A DNA stretch of 21,741 bases from an uncultured Faecalibacterium sp. (GTDB lineage Bacteria; Bacillota; Clostridia; Oscillospirales; Ruminococcaceae), in assembly GCA_934561555.1 (NCBI GenBank), contig CAKTGQ010000028.1, positions 1 to 21,741 on the forward strand, written 5' to 3'. Shown here one piece after another: positions 1 to 6,609 of this stretch (position 1 is its first letter; each line of letters begins with the position of its first letter). The notes beneath the pieces were generated by a model. It was not told the origin of the DNA. It ran no database searches and saw only the letters and a program-made list of their open reading frames with translations. The translations under genes were made by a program, and so were the position numbers.

Positions 1-1019
1 TTCATGTTGCCGGGGCAGCGCAGCCAGATGTAGGGGCTGTTCTTGCCGCCGCAGTACCACACGCCGCACTCGTCCAGTGCATCGGCAATGACCTTTGCAT
101 TGCGGCGGTAGTAGTCCAGATTGGACTGGATCTCGGCCATGCCGCTCTCGGTGAACACAGCGGCAGCGGCGCGCTGCACCACATAGGGCACGCCGTTGAA
201 CTTGGTGGTCTGGCGGCGCAGCCACAGCTTGTTGATGCTCATGCCCTCGCGCTCCAACTCCTTGGGCACTACGGTATAGCCGCAGCGGGTGCCGGTAAAG
301 CCTGCGATCTTGGAGAAGGAGCAGATCTCCACAGCGCACTCGCGTGCACCCTCGATCTCGAAGATGCTGCGGGCCAGCTCGCCATCCGAGATGAAGCACT
401 CGTAGGCGGCATCGTACAGGATGATGGCATCGTTCTTGCGGGCGTAATCCACCCATGCCTTCAGCTGTGCGCGGGTGTAGGCTGCGCCGGTGGGGTTGTT
501 GGGGCTGCAGATATAGATGATGTCTGCTTTCACGCTCTCGTCCGGCATACCAAGGAAGCCGTTCTCCTGCCCCGTGCGGCTGTAAATGATCTTGCGGCCA
601 TCGGTGACGTTATCGTCCACATAGGTAGGGTACACGGGGTCCGGTACCAGCACGGTGTTGTCCACATCGAACAGGCCCAGCAGGTTTGCAAGGTCGCTCT
701 TTGCGCCGTCCGAGATAAAGATCTCGTCCTCGGCAAGCTGGGTGCCGCGGCCGGCGTAGTAGCCCTGAATAGCCTGCTTGAGGAAGGGGTAGCCCTGCTC
801 CGGGCCGTAGCCGTGGAAGCCCTCCTTGGTGCCCATCTCCTCGGCGGCATCGCGCATGGCCTGCACCACGCACTTTGCCAGCGGCTGGGTCACATCGCCG
901 ATGCCCAGACGGATGATCTCCTTTTCCGGGTGTGCTTCCTGATACGCAGCCACCTTGTGGGCAATGTCCACGAACAGATAGCTGGCCTTCAGCTCGTTGT
1001 AATGTTTGTTCATCTTCAT
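1..1019 (-). CDS. dapL: LL-diaminopimelate aminotransferase, 3' end cut by the window
   Basis: PLP-dependent class I/II aminotransferase that makes LL-2,6-diaminopimelate from tetrahydrodipicolinate with glutamate as amino donor, the one-step route to lysine and peptidoglycan precursors. About 339 codons are visible of a usual 395-410; the frame runs off the left edge. Visible landmarks: an N-terminal RLGIGDVTQPL segment, GYGPEQGYPFLK, the SPNNPTG loop, and SFSKIAGFTGTRCGY with the Schiff-base lysine near residue 237. The last readable stretch, GGKNSPYIWL, is typical of DapL. Two in-frame ATGs lie at 1019 and 1013; 1019 is preferred because a GAGGGA Shine-Dalgarno lies about 7 bases upstream. 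It follows dapF on the same strand after 164 bases, so dapF-dapL is a likely operon. Family assignment is confident; the length is incomplete only because of the window edge. Confidence 0.95.
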   Translation of the reverse strand, partial: MKMNKHYNELKASYLFVDIAHKVAAYQEAHPEKEIIRLGIGDVTQPLAKCVVQAMRDAAEEMGTKEGFHGYGPEQGYPFLKQAIQGYYAGRGTQLAEDEIFISDGAKSDLANLLGLFDVDNTVLVPDPVYPTYVDDNVTDGRKIIYSRTGQENGFLGMPDESVKADIIYICSPNNPTGAAYTRAQLKAWVDYARKNDAIILYDAAYECFISDGELARSIFEIEGARECAVEICSFSKIAGFTGTRCGYTVVPKELEREGMSINKLWLRRQTTKFNGVPYVVQRAAAAVFTESGMAEIQSNLDYYRRNAKVIADALDECGVWYCGGKNSPYIWLRCPGNM

Positions 1020-1050
1020 GATACTTTCCCTCGCTTCTATATTGTGGAAT

Positions 1051-1176
1051 CCTCTCAGGCATCTCGTGCCGGCTCCCCCGAGGGAGGAGCTTTTTCGCTT
1101 TGAAGGGAAACTTTTCCTCTTGATGCAGAAAAGCTCGCCCTTCGGGAGAGCTGGCGCCGTCAGGCGACTGAGAGGG
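1051..1176. repeat. 126-bp palindromic intergenic repeat (MITE/REP-like) between dapF and dapL
   Basis: The two ends are imperfect inverted copies of about 45 bases: the left starts CCTCTCAGGCATCTCGTGCC and the right, read on the minus strand, starts CCTCTCAGTCGCCTGACGGC. Each copy contains a GC-rich hairpin: GCTCC-CCCGAGGG-AGGAGC at 1072-1090 and AGCTCGCCCTTCGGGAGAGCT around 1132-1151. The halves meet at an AT-richer AAAGTTTCCC-type centre. No ORF with a ribosome binding site lies inside. GC-rich palindromes carrying CTCCCTCGGGGGAGC-like cores are common between genes in Faecalibacterium-type genomes; that link is from memory, not from a search. It sits inside the dap transcription unit and would fold in the mRNA. 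Confidence 0.7.
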
Positions 1177-1183
1177 TTCTTAT

Positions 1184-2023
1184 TTACACTTCAGTCGTAC
1201 CCTCGCACACGGTCTCGGCAGCGCCGGTCATCAGCAGCTGCTTGCCGGGCAGCACCCGGATGGTCAGCTCGCCGCCGCGCAGCTGCACATGGACGTCCTC
1301 CCCGACAGGGCAGACACCCAGCTCGGTCAGGGCTGCCACGGTGGCGCAGGTGCCGGTGCCGCAGGCCCATGTCTCGCCGCTGCCGCGTTCCCACACACGC
1401 ATCTTCAGGTGAGTGGCATCCACCACCTGCACAAACTCGGTGTTGATGCGCTCCGGGAAGTTTTCGTGGTGCTCAAAGCCCGGGCCGATCTGCTCCAGCT
1501 TCAGGCTGTCCACATCCGGCACAATGGTCACGCAATGGGGGTTGCCCACGCTGATACAGGTCACCCGCCACAGGTTCTCTTCCACCTGCAAAGGCAGATC
1601 TACCAGCGGCCCTTCGCCCATGTTCACGGCGGGCAGCGCCGCTGCCATGGCGGTGTAGGCGCCCATCTCCACCTGCCACAGCCCTTCGCCCATGCGGGCA
1701 ACGGTCTTTAAGCCGCTCAGGGTGTCGATGGCAAGCTTCGGCTTTGCCATGCCGTGGGTGTACAGCCACTCGGCCACGCAGCGGATGCCGTTGCCGCACA
1801 TCTTGCCCTCGCTGCCGTCCGCATTAAAGATGCGCATCATGGCATCTGCCCCGGCCGTGACCGGTGCGCAGATGCAGATGATGCCGTCCGCACCAATGGA
1901 AAAGTGCCGCCGGGACAAGCGCTCTGAAAGCGCCGCGATCTCCTCCGGCACGCCGGAGGTGCGGCAGTCCAGATAGATATAGTCGTTGGCGCAGCCCTGC
2001 ATTTTGGTGAATGAAAGCTTCAT
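1184..2023 (-). CDS. dapF: diaminopimelate epimerase
   Basis: Cofactor-independent epimerase converting LL- to meso-diaminopimelate, the direct precursor of lysine and of the peptidoglycan cross-link. The 279 residues match the family length. The two catalytic cysteines, which act as an acid/base thiol pair, are visible in MCGNGIRC (Cys76) and ACGTGTC (Cys221). The N-terminus FTKMQGCANDYIYLD and the segment SVGNPHCV are family hallmarks. The start at 2023 is supported by AAGGAGCG about 6 bases upstream. It lies directly upstream of dapL, which supplies its substrate, and diverges from acpP. A near-consensus sigma-A promoter at 2080-2108 is the likely source of transcription. Confidence 0.97.
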   Translation of the reverse strand: MKLSFTKMQGCANDYIYLDCRTSGVPEEIAALSERLSRRHFSIGADGIICICAPVTAGADAMMRIFNADGSEGKMCGNGIRCVAEWLYTHGMAKPKLAIDTLSGLKTVARMGEGLWQVEMGAYTAMAAALPAVNMGEGPLVDLPLQVEENLWRVTCISVGNPHCVTIVPDVDSLKLEQIGPGFEHHENFPERINTEFVQVVDATHLKMRVWERGSGETWACGTGTCATVAALTELGVCPVGEDVHVQLRGGELTIRVLPGKQLLMTGAAETVCEGTTEV

Positions 2024-2042
2024 GCTTATCGCTCCTTATAAA

Positions 2043-2058
2043 AGGGACCGGTCAGTCC
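2043..2058. promoter_or_regulatory. inverted repeat in the dapF leader (possible operator or hairpin)
   Basis: GGGACCGGTCAGTCCC lies between the dapF transcription start expected near 2073 and its Shine-Dalgarno. It can be read as GGGAC/GTCCC arms around a 6-base loop, or as the perfect palindrome GACCGGTC. It could be a repressor site or a small leader hairpin. It is far too short to be a lysine riboswitch. Confidence 0.35.
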
Positions 2059-2079
2059 CTGTAAACTCATTACTTTATA

Positions 2080-2108
2080 ATGATAAAAAAACCGGCACGA
2101 GATGTCAA
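2080..2108 (-). promoter_or_regulatory. sigma-A promoter for dapF-dapL
   Basis: On the minus strand TTGACA (2108-2103) is followed after exactly 17 bases by TATCAT (2085-2080). Expected transcription start is near 2073, giving a leader of about 50 bases before dapF. Confidence 0.75.
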
Positions 2109-2158
2109 GGGAAAAAGCAGCTTTCAGACAATTTTCTTCAGTTGCTGCAAAACAGGGC

Positions 2159-2187
2159 TTGACAATACGCACTGCATGGGATATAAA
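2159..2187 (+). promoter_or_regulatory. sigma-A promoter for acpP
   Basis: TTGACA (2159-2164), a 17-base spacer and TATAAA (2182-2187). Expected start is near 2194, leaving a leader of about 105 bases that contains a small CCGGAGCCTTTTCCGG hairpin near 2229. Confidence 0.85.
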
Positions 2188-2299
2188 AAAAGAGAGCGCT
2201 TTGTACAGCAGGCAAGGCTGTGCCGGATACCGGAGCCTTTTCCGGGGCACGGCGGGCTGTACGCGTATGCAATACAACTGCAAAAAGGAGACCACAGGA

Positions 2300-2536
2300 A
2301 TGGATACTTTTGAAAAAATCCGTGCATTGCTGGCTGAGCAGCTGGACGTTGACCCGGCAAAGATCACGCTGGAAAGCGATATCATGAGCGATTTCGAGGC
2401 GGACAGTCTGGATATCGTGGACATGGTGATGACGCTGGAGGACGAGTTTGGCATCGAGGTGCCGGACGACGCCATCGAGTCCCTGCGCACCGTAGGCGAT
2501 GTGGTAAACTTTGTGGACAGCCACGCGCAGAACTGA
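2300..2536 (+). CDS. acpP: acyl carrier protein
   Basis: Small acidic carrier that holds growing acyl chains on a 4'-phosphopantetheine arm during fatty acid synthesis in the cytoplasm. The 78 residues have the usual four-helix ACP layout: FEKIRALLAEQLDVDP, the DSLDIVDMVMTLEDEFG segment with attachment Ser36 in ADSL, and a C-terminal IESLRTVGDVVNF helix. A longer in-frame reading begins upstream at 2102, but the ATG at 2300 is chosen because AAAAAGGAG lies 9 bases before it and the upstream residues do not resemble ACP. It has its own promoter and terminator and is not next to other fab genes here, so it is probably a single-gene transcript. Confidence 0.96.
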   Translation: MDTFEKIRALLAEQLDVDPAKITLESDIMSDFEADSLDIVDMVMTLEDEFGIEVPDDAIESLRTVGDVVNFVDSHAQN

Positions 2537-2549
2537 TTCTTTTAGGCAA

Positions 2550-2602
2550 AAGCCCCGCCTTTGCAGTGCGGCACACGGCCGTGCAGGCAGGCGGGGTTTT
2601 AT
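2550..2602 (+). terminator. rho-independent terminator after acpP
   Basis: CCCCGCCT (2553-2560) pairs with AGGCGGGG (2589-2596), with a GCAC/GTGC inner stem in the loop, followed by TTTTATT. Confidence 0.8.
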
Positions 2603-2659
2603 TATGGTTCGTGCGGAACGCACAGCGTTTGGCGCACGGCCTTGGGAGGATAAAACAAA

Positions 2660-4099
2660 ATGGCAAAAGACAACAAGAAGCTCGTGCAGGCGATCACCAG
2701 TCAGGAAGAAAACTTTGCACAGTGGTACACCGACATCTGCGTAAAGGCAGAGCTGGTGGAGTATTCCAGTGTGAAGGGCTTTATCATCCTGCGCCCCTAT
2801 GGTCAGGCCATCTGGGAGCTGATCCAGAAGGATCTGGATGCCCGGTTCAAGGCCACCGGCCATGAGAACGTGGCTATGCCGGTGCTGATCCCGGAAAGCC
2901 TGCTGCAGAAGGAAGGCGAGCTCGTCAATGGCTTCGCGCCGGAGGTGGCGTGGGTCACGATGGGCGGCTCCGACAAGCTGGAGGAGCGTCTGGCGGTGCG
3001 TCCCACCAGCGAGACCATGTTCTGCGACCACTGGTCCCGCGTGCTGCACAGCTACCGCGAGCTTCCCATGAAGTACAACCAGTGGTGCAGCGTGGTGCGC
3101 TGGGAAAAGACCACCCGTCCCTTCCTGCGCAGCCGCGAGTTCTGGTGGCAGGAGGGTCACACCATCCACGAGACCGCTGCCGAGGCCGAGGCTGAAACCC
3201 AGCAGCAGCTGAACTGCTACGCAGACACCTGCGAGCAGGATCTGGCCATCCCCGTGGTGAAGGGCCGCAAGACCGACAAGGAAAAGTTTGCCGGTGCCGA
3301 GGCCACCTACACCATCGAAGCCATGATGAAGGACGGCAAGGCACTGCAGAGCGGCACCAGCCACTACTTTGGCGACAAGTTCAGCAAGGCTTACGATGTC
3401 ACCTTTACCGGCCGCGACAACCAGCTGCATCATCCGTTCCAGACCAGCTGGGGTGTTTCCACCCGTCTGGTGGGTGCTATCATCATGACCCACGGCGACG
3501 ACGACGGCCTGATCCTGCCCCCGGCCATTGCCCCCATTCAGGTGGTGGTAGTGCCCATTGCCGCCCACAAGCCCGGTGTTTCCGAGAAGGCTGCCGAGCT
3601 GGCCGAAAAGATCAGCAAGTACGCCCGCGTAAAGCTGGACGACAGCGACAACGCTCCCGGCTGGAAGTTTGCCCAGTGGGAGATGAAGGGTGTGCCCCTG
3701 CGCCTTGAGATCGGCCCCAAGGATCTGGAAAAGAACCAGTGCGTGCTGGTGCGCCGCGACACCCGCGAGAAGATCTTTGTAAGTCTGGACGAGCTGGAGA
3801 CCGCTATCCCCGCCCAGCTGGAGGCCCTGCGCAAGGATCTGTACCAGCGTGCGCTGGAAAACCGCGAAAAGCGTACCTGGGCTGCCACCACCATGGACGA
3901 GGTGAAGGAGCTGGCAAAGGCGGGCACCGGCTACATCAAGACCATGTGGTGCGGCGATCTGGCCTGCGAGATGAAGATGAAGGAAGAGGCCGGACTTTCC
4001 AGCCGCTGCATGCCCTTTGAGCAGGAGCAGCTGAGCGATGTGTGCCCCTGCTGCGGTAAGCCCGCCAAGGCCATGGTCTACTGGGGCGTTGCTTACTAA
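2660..4099 (+). CDS. proS: prolyl-tRNA synthetase, short archaeal/eukaryote-like (ProS type 3)
   Basis: Class II aminoacyl-tRNA synthetase charging tRNA-Pro. The 479 residues fit the short form that lacks the bacterial editing insertion and carries a C-terminal zinc-binding extension instead. Class II motifs are visible: [11 protein letters not shown] near motif 1/2, the motif 2 segment [16 protein letters not shown], and a motif 3 region [19 protein letters not shown]. The anticodon-binding domain follows ([12 protein letters not shown]). The C-terminal domain has a cysteine pair set, [11 protein letters not shown] and CPCCGKPAK, consistent with a zinc site, and ends in Tyr as this subclass does. 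Start 2660 has GGGAGG about 10 bases upstream. No promoter is evident in the 57 bases after the acpP terminator, so transcription may be read-through or from a weak site. Confidence 0.97.
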   Translation: MAKDNKKLVQAITSQEENFAQWYTDICVKAELVEYSSVKGFIILRPYGQAIWELIQKDLDARFKATGHENVAMPVLIPESLLQKEGELVNGFAPEVAWVTMGGSDKLEERLAVRPTSETMFCDHWSRVLHSYRELPMKYNQWCSVVRWEKTTRPFLRSREFWWQEGHTIHETAAEAEAETQQQLNCYADTCEQDLAIPVVKGRKTDKEKFAGAEATYTIEAMMKDGKALQSGTSHYFGDKFSKAYDVTFTGRDNQLHHPFQTSWGVSTRLVGAIIMTHGDDDGLILPPAIAPIQVVVVPIAAHKPGVSEKAAELAEKISKYARVKLDDSDNAPGWKFAQWEMKGVPLRLEIGPKDLEKNQCVLVRRDTREKIFVSLDELETAIPAQLEALRKDLYQRALENREKRTWAATTMDEVKELAKAGTGYIKTMWCGDLACEMKMKEEAGLSSRCMPFEQEQLSDVCPCCGKPAKAMVYWGVAY

Positions 4100-4123
4100 G
4101 CATCCGTTTTTCTGACCCGATAC

Positions 4124-4160
4124 AAAACCCCCGGAGCACGAAAACGCTCCGGGGGTTTTA
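4124..4160 (+). terminator. rho-independent terminator after proS
   Basis: AAAACCCCCGGAGC (4124-4137) and GCTCCGGGGGTTTT (4146-4159) form a perfect stem around an 8-base loop with a T-run. The A-run on the other side would let it work in both directions. Confidence 0.92.
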
Positions 4161-4161
4161 C

Positions 4162-4190
4162 TTGTCATTTGTCGAATTATATGCCATTAT
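4162..4190 (+). promoter_or_regulatory. candidate sigma-A promoter for the small peptide gene
   Basis: TTGTCA (4162-4167), 17 bases, CATTAT (4185-4190). Expected start is near 4197, placing a perfect 7-bp hairpin with a TCTA loop (TTGCTGC/GCAGCAA, 4195-4212) at the very 5' end of the transcript, where it could protect the RNA. Confidence 0.5.
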
Positions 4191-4244
4191 AGAATTGCTG
4201 CTCTAGCAGCAAGGCACTGCACATAACGGCAGGCGGTTCGGCCC

Positions 4245-4262
4245 CACTTCCGAAAGGAGGTG
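4245..4262 (+). promoter_or_regulatory. hairpin sequestering the Shine-Dalgarno of the small ORF
   Basis: CACTTCC (4245-4251), loop GAAA (4252-4255) and GGAGGTG (4256-4262) form a 7-bp stem with one G-U pair and a GNRA tetraloop. The pairing covers the near-perfect SD GGAGGTG that lies 6 bases before the ATG at 4269, so translation would need this stem to open. Confidence 0.7.
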
Positions 4263-4268
4263 AAGCTT

Positions 4269-4352
4269 ATGCCAATTACTTTGACGTTCCATATCTTCGG
4301 ATTGGTATTTACCATCAAGGTAAAAAGCGAGAACCGCCACCCTGGCCGGTGA
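4269..4352 (+). CDS. 27-residue hydrophobic/basic peptide, candidate type I toxin
   Basis: The peptide starts MPITLTFHIFGLVFTIKVK and ends in a polar, basic tail (SENRHPGR). The first 17 residues are largely hydrophobic and beta-branched, enough to insert in or bind a membrane. The start is marked by AAAGGAGGTGAAG with ideal spacing. The surrounding DNA supports a real gene: a promoter, an SD-locking hairpin, panhandle repeats, a downstream terminator at 4451 and a convergent antisense RNA covering the last third of the ORF and the 3' region. This is the architecture of type I toxin-antitoxin loci such as TxpA/RatA or BsrG/SR4. I do not recognise the peptide family, and toxicity is inferred from layout only. 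It could instead be a small regulatory membrane peptide. Confidence 0.65.
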   Translation: MPITLTFHIFGLVFTIKVKSENRHPGR

Positions 4353-4414
4353 CGGTTCTTAGTTTCTAAGACGGTTCATCAAAAGGGCTGACCGCTTGTC
4401 GCAGTGCCTTTTCT
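4321..4414 (-). ncRNA. candidate antisense RNA (antitoxin) to the small peptide mRNA
   Basis: Transcription from the minus promoter at 4421-4449 should begin near 4414. The RNA would end at a 12-bp stem, AGAACCGTCACC/GGTGGCGGTTCT with one G-U pair, followed by CGCTTTTTA (4322-4326). The product is about 92 nt. It is complementary to the last 30 bases of the peptide ORF and about 60 bases of its 3' region, including the panhandle arm that pairs with the sense leader. No ORF with a ribosome binding site lies in it. The hairpin lies over the end of the ORF, so any sense transcript crosses it. Confidence 0.65.
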
Positions 4415-4420
4415 ATTTAC

Positions 4421-4449
4421 AGTATACCCACTTTTGAGGTTTCTGTCAA
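4421..4449 (-). promoter_or_regulatory. strong sigma-A promoter of the antisense RNA
   Basis: On the minus strand TTGACA (4449-4444), a 17-base spacer and TATACT (4426-4421). This is closer to consensus than the sense promoter at 4162, as expected when an antitoxin RNA must be in excess. Confidence 0.8.
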
Positions 4450-4450
4450 G

Positions 4451-4482
4451 AGCACGTAGCTTCGTTTCTGCGTGCTTTTTTC
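4451..4482 (+). terminator. terminator of the small peptide mRNA
   Basis: AGCACGTAG (4451-4459) pairs with CTGCGTGCT (4468-4476) with one G-U, then a T6 run. The T-run is on the plus strand only, so it serves the peptide transcript (about 285 nt), not the convergent epimerase gene whose stop codon is at 4483-4485. Confidence 0.8.
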
Positions 4483-5364
4483 TTACCGTTCAAAGGTGGT
4501 GCTGAGGGTGGTCTGCCAGCTTTCGCCGGGGGCAAGGCAGGCGGCTGCGGCGCGCTGCTCCCAGTCCTGCGGGTCGGTGGCAGCGGCGGGCAGGCTGTGC
4601 CACGGCTCGATGCACACAAAGCGCACCGGCTTTGCGGGAGCCGACCAGATGAGCGAATAGGGGTAGCCCTCCACCTTGCAGGTGATATTGCGGCCGGTGT
4701 CCTTCTCGCAGATGCCGATGGTGCCAGTGCGCAGACCTGCCATGCAGAAGCTGTCGTTGGCAAACAGGTCATCGGTCAGCGGGATGGTCTGCTGGTTCTT
4801 CCACTGATAATAGCTCTTGCCGCTCAGCAGGCCGTTGGGGCGGGCATCAAGGATGACCGGGCTTTCCGGCCGGTCAAAGCGGAACTCGTAGTCGGTGGTG
4901 GTGTGCTTTTCATCGAACGGCACATTGAACGCCGGGTGGAAGCCGATGCCAAAGCGCAGCTCCTCCGTGCCGGGGTTCGTCACCTGCAAAGTATGGTGCA
5001 CGGTCTTGCCCTCCAGCCGGAAGGTGCTGGTAAGTACAAAGTCATAGGGGAAGCGCTCTGCCTTGATAGCGTCGTCTGCGCGCAGTTCCAGCTGGATGGT
5101 GTCCCCCTCCGCCCGCAGCAGGGTGTGCTCCAGATCCCGGGCAAAGCCGTGCTGGCCGCCCTTCCATGTTTTGCCCTTGGCTGCAAAGGTGCCGTCCACC
5201 AGCTTGCCTGTCCACGGGAACAGGATGGGCGCGTGGCGCTTCCAGATGGCGGGGTCGGCCTGCCAGAGCAGCTCTTCGCCTGCGGCGTTCTTCAGGCTGA
5301 CAGCCTCTGCGCCGTGGGTGTCCACGGTCAGGGTCAGGAATTCGTTGTGAATGGTTGCCTGCAT
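4483..5364 (-). CDS. aldose 1-epimerase family protein (LacX/galactose mutarotase-like)
   Basis: Cytoplasmic beta-sandwich sugar mutarotase family, interconverting alpha and beta anomers of aldoses or hexose phosphates. The 293 residues match the LacX-like branch. Visible motifs: PILFPWTGKL, the QHGFARD segment with the first catalytic histidine, GFHPAFNVP with the second, and CIEPWHSLP carrying the conserved glutamate near the C-terminus. The start at 5364 is preceded by AAAGGAGATACTGAAA. It lies downstream of the two-component genes on the same strand but after a 96-base gap with its own -10-like TATACT, so it may be transcribed alone. The sugar substrate cannot be told from the sequence, and no sugar operon surrounds it. 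Confidence 0.9.
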   Translation of the reverse strand: MQATIHNEFLTLTVDTHGAEAVSLKNAAGEELLWQADPAIWKRHAPILFPWTGKLVDGTFAAKGKTWKGGQHGFARDLEHTLLRAEGDTIQLELRADDAIKAERFPYDFVLTSTFRLEGKTVHHTLQVTNPGTEELRFGIGFHPAFNVPFDEKHTTTDYEFRFDRPESPVILDARPNGLLSGKSYYQWKNQQTIPLTDDLFANDSFCMAGLRTGTIGICEKDTGRNITCKVEGYPYSLIWSAPAKPVRFVCIEPWHSLPAAATDPQDWEQRAAAACLAPGESWQTTLSTTFER

Positions 5365-5413
5365 TTTCAGTATCTCCTTTGTCCTTCTTATTTTCCGGGG
5401 TTCTGCTGCTTCC

Positions 5414-5442
5414 AGTATACTCCCCCGTGTGCCAAAAATAAA
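5414..5442 (-). promoter_or_regulatory. possible promoter of the epimerase gene
   Basis: On the minus strand TATACT (5419-5414) with a poor -35 (TTTATT, 5442-5437) 17 bases upstream. The -10 is good; the -35 is weak. Confidence 0.4.
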
Positions 5443-5460
5443 GCCCCAGTCCGCCCGGTT

Positions 5461-6609
5461 TTAACAGGGCTGTGCCAGCGGCAGGGTGACGGCAAAGGTG
5501 GTGCCGTTTTCGCTGCTGTGCTCCACGGTCACACTGCCGCCGTGCAGCACGGCGATCTCCCGCACAAGGGCAAGACCAAGTCCGACGCCGCCCATCTCCC
5601 GGCTGCGGGACTTATCCACCCGGAAAAAAGGCTGGAAGATACTGTCCCGGCAGTCCGTAGGGATGCCCGGGCCGGTATCTGCAACGCGCAGCACCGCATT
5701 CTGTTTTTCCTGCCGCAGGGTGACGCGCACCGCCCCGCCGGGGCGGTTATATTTGATGCTATTTTCCACCAGATTGAACACCAGCCGGTAGATCAGCGCA
5801 TCGCTGCCCACCATGCCCAGTTCTGCGCAGTCCTGCTGCAAGGAGATGTTGTTTTTCTGCGCAAGAGGGGTCAGGTCGGTCAAGATCTCCTCCACCAGCG
5901 GTGCAAGGGCGATCTGGTCGATGCGGGAGACCGATTGCAGATTGCTCATTTCCAGCAGCGTGCGCACAAGGGCGGTCAGGCGGTCCAGCTGCTCCCGCAG
6001 GGAGCTGACCAGCCCGGCAGTCTCGGCATCCATGGCCGGGTGCTCCTCTGCAAACAGTTCCAGCTTCGTCTGCAAAATAGCCAGCGGGGTGCGCAGCTCG
6101 TGGGCGGCGTTACCCGCAAACTGCCGTTGCAATTCAAAGGACTGCGCCAGACCATCCAGCATCCGGTTCACCGACCGGCTCAGCTGCCCGAATTCCTGCA
6201 CGGTGTTTTCGTCCAGACGGGCGGTGGCAATGCTGTCCTGATCGACCCGCTGCGCCTGCTGCGCAAGCTGCTGCAACGGCTTCAGCGCTCTGCCGCTGAC
6301 AAAATAAGCGATGGCTGCACTGACAATAGTGACCACGGCGGTGATGCACCAGCCCTTGCGGCCAAAAACCACCTTTGCATCGTAGACTTCCTGCGAAAAA
6401 TGCGCCAGCAGGCTGGACATTTCCTCCTGTGGGATCTCGATGGTCAACGAATCCGCACTGCCGGGCTGGTACTGCATCATAAAGCCGTTGAGGGCATCCA
6501 TGCCAGTAACGCCGGTGCGGTATAAGAGCAGATTCATGCACACGCAGGCGCAGGCGATGAGAAGCGCCGTCAGCAGAGTGATGCGCCATTGCAGGGACAA
6601 ACGCTTCAT
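5461..6609 (-). CDS. membrane sensor histidine kinase
   Basis: 382-residue two-component sensor kinase. Order of parts: a transmembrane helix at about 10-30, a short extracytoplasmic segment of about 55 residues, a second helix at about 87-104, HAMP to about 156, the HisKA H-box FAGNAAHELRTPLAIL with phospho-accepting His170, the N-box LVFNLVENSIKYN, the G1 box ADTGPGIP and the G2 box GGVGLGLALVREI. The reading frame stays open upstream to 6903, but the real start is the ATG at 6609, which overlaps the regulator's stop (ATGA) and has GGAGGAGAGG upstream. The overlap implies translational coupling with the regulator. The sensed signal is unknown; the small external loop and the divergent redox operon suggest an envelope or redox cue, which is inference. 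Confidence 0.94.
   Translation of the reverse strand: MKRLSLQWRITLLTALLIACACVCMNLLLYRTGVTGMDALNGFMMQYQPGSADSLTIEIPQEEMSSLLAHFSQEVYDAKVVFGRKGWCITAVVTIVSAAIAYFVSGRALKPLQQLAQQAQRVDQDSIATARLDENTVQEFGQLSRSVNRMLDGLAQSFELQRQFAGNAAHELRTPLAILQTKLELFAEEHPAMDAETAGLVSSLREQLDRLTALVRTLLEMSNLQSVSRIDQIALAPLVEEILTDLTPLAQKNNISLQQDCAELGMVGSDALIYRLVFNLVENSIKYNRPGGAVRVTLRQEKQNAVLRVADTGPGIPTDCRDSIFQPFFRVDKSRSREMGGVGLGLALVREIAVLHGGSVTVEHSSENGTTFAVTLPLAQPC

Larger units (their letters stand above)
4211..4410. repeat. inverted repeat flanking the small ORF (5'-3' panhandle)
   Basis: AAGGCACTGC (4211-4220) is perfectly complementary to GCAGTGCCTT (4401-4410). Just inside, GCGGT...GCCC (4233-4244) can pair with GGGC...ACCGC (4385-4395) with one small bulge. 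In the sense transcript the 5' leader and the 3' tail would therefore close on each other around the ORF. Confidence 0.65.

Noticed and set aside
2138..4168. 676-codon open frame on the minus strand opposite proS
   Set aside because: It mirrors the codon bias of proS, spans the acpP and proS terminators and has no ribosome binding site or recognisable domain. It is a shadow of GC-rich coding DNA.
4597..6525. 642-codon plus-strand frame opposite the epimerase and histidine kinase genes
   Set aside because: Both minus-strand genes have full family motifs and good SD sites; the plus frame is rich in His, Gln and Arg, as expected for a shadow.
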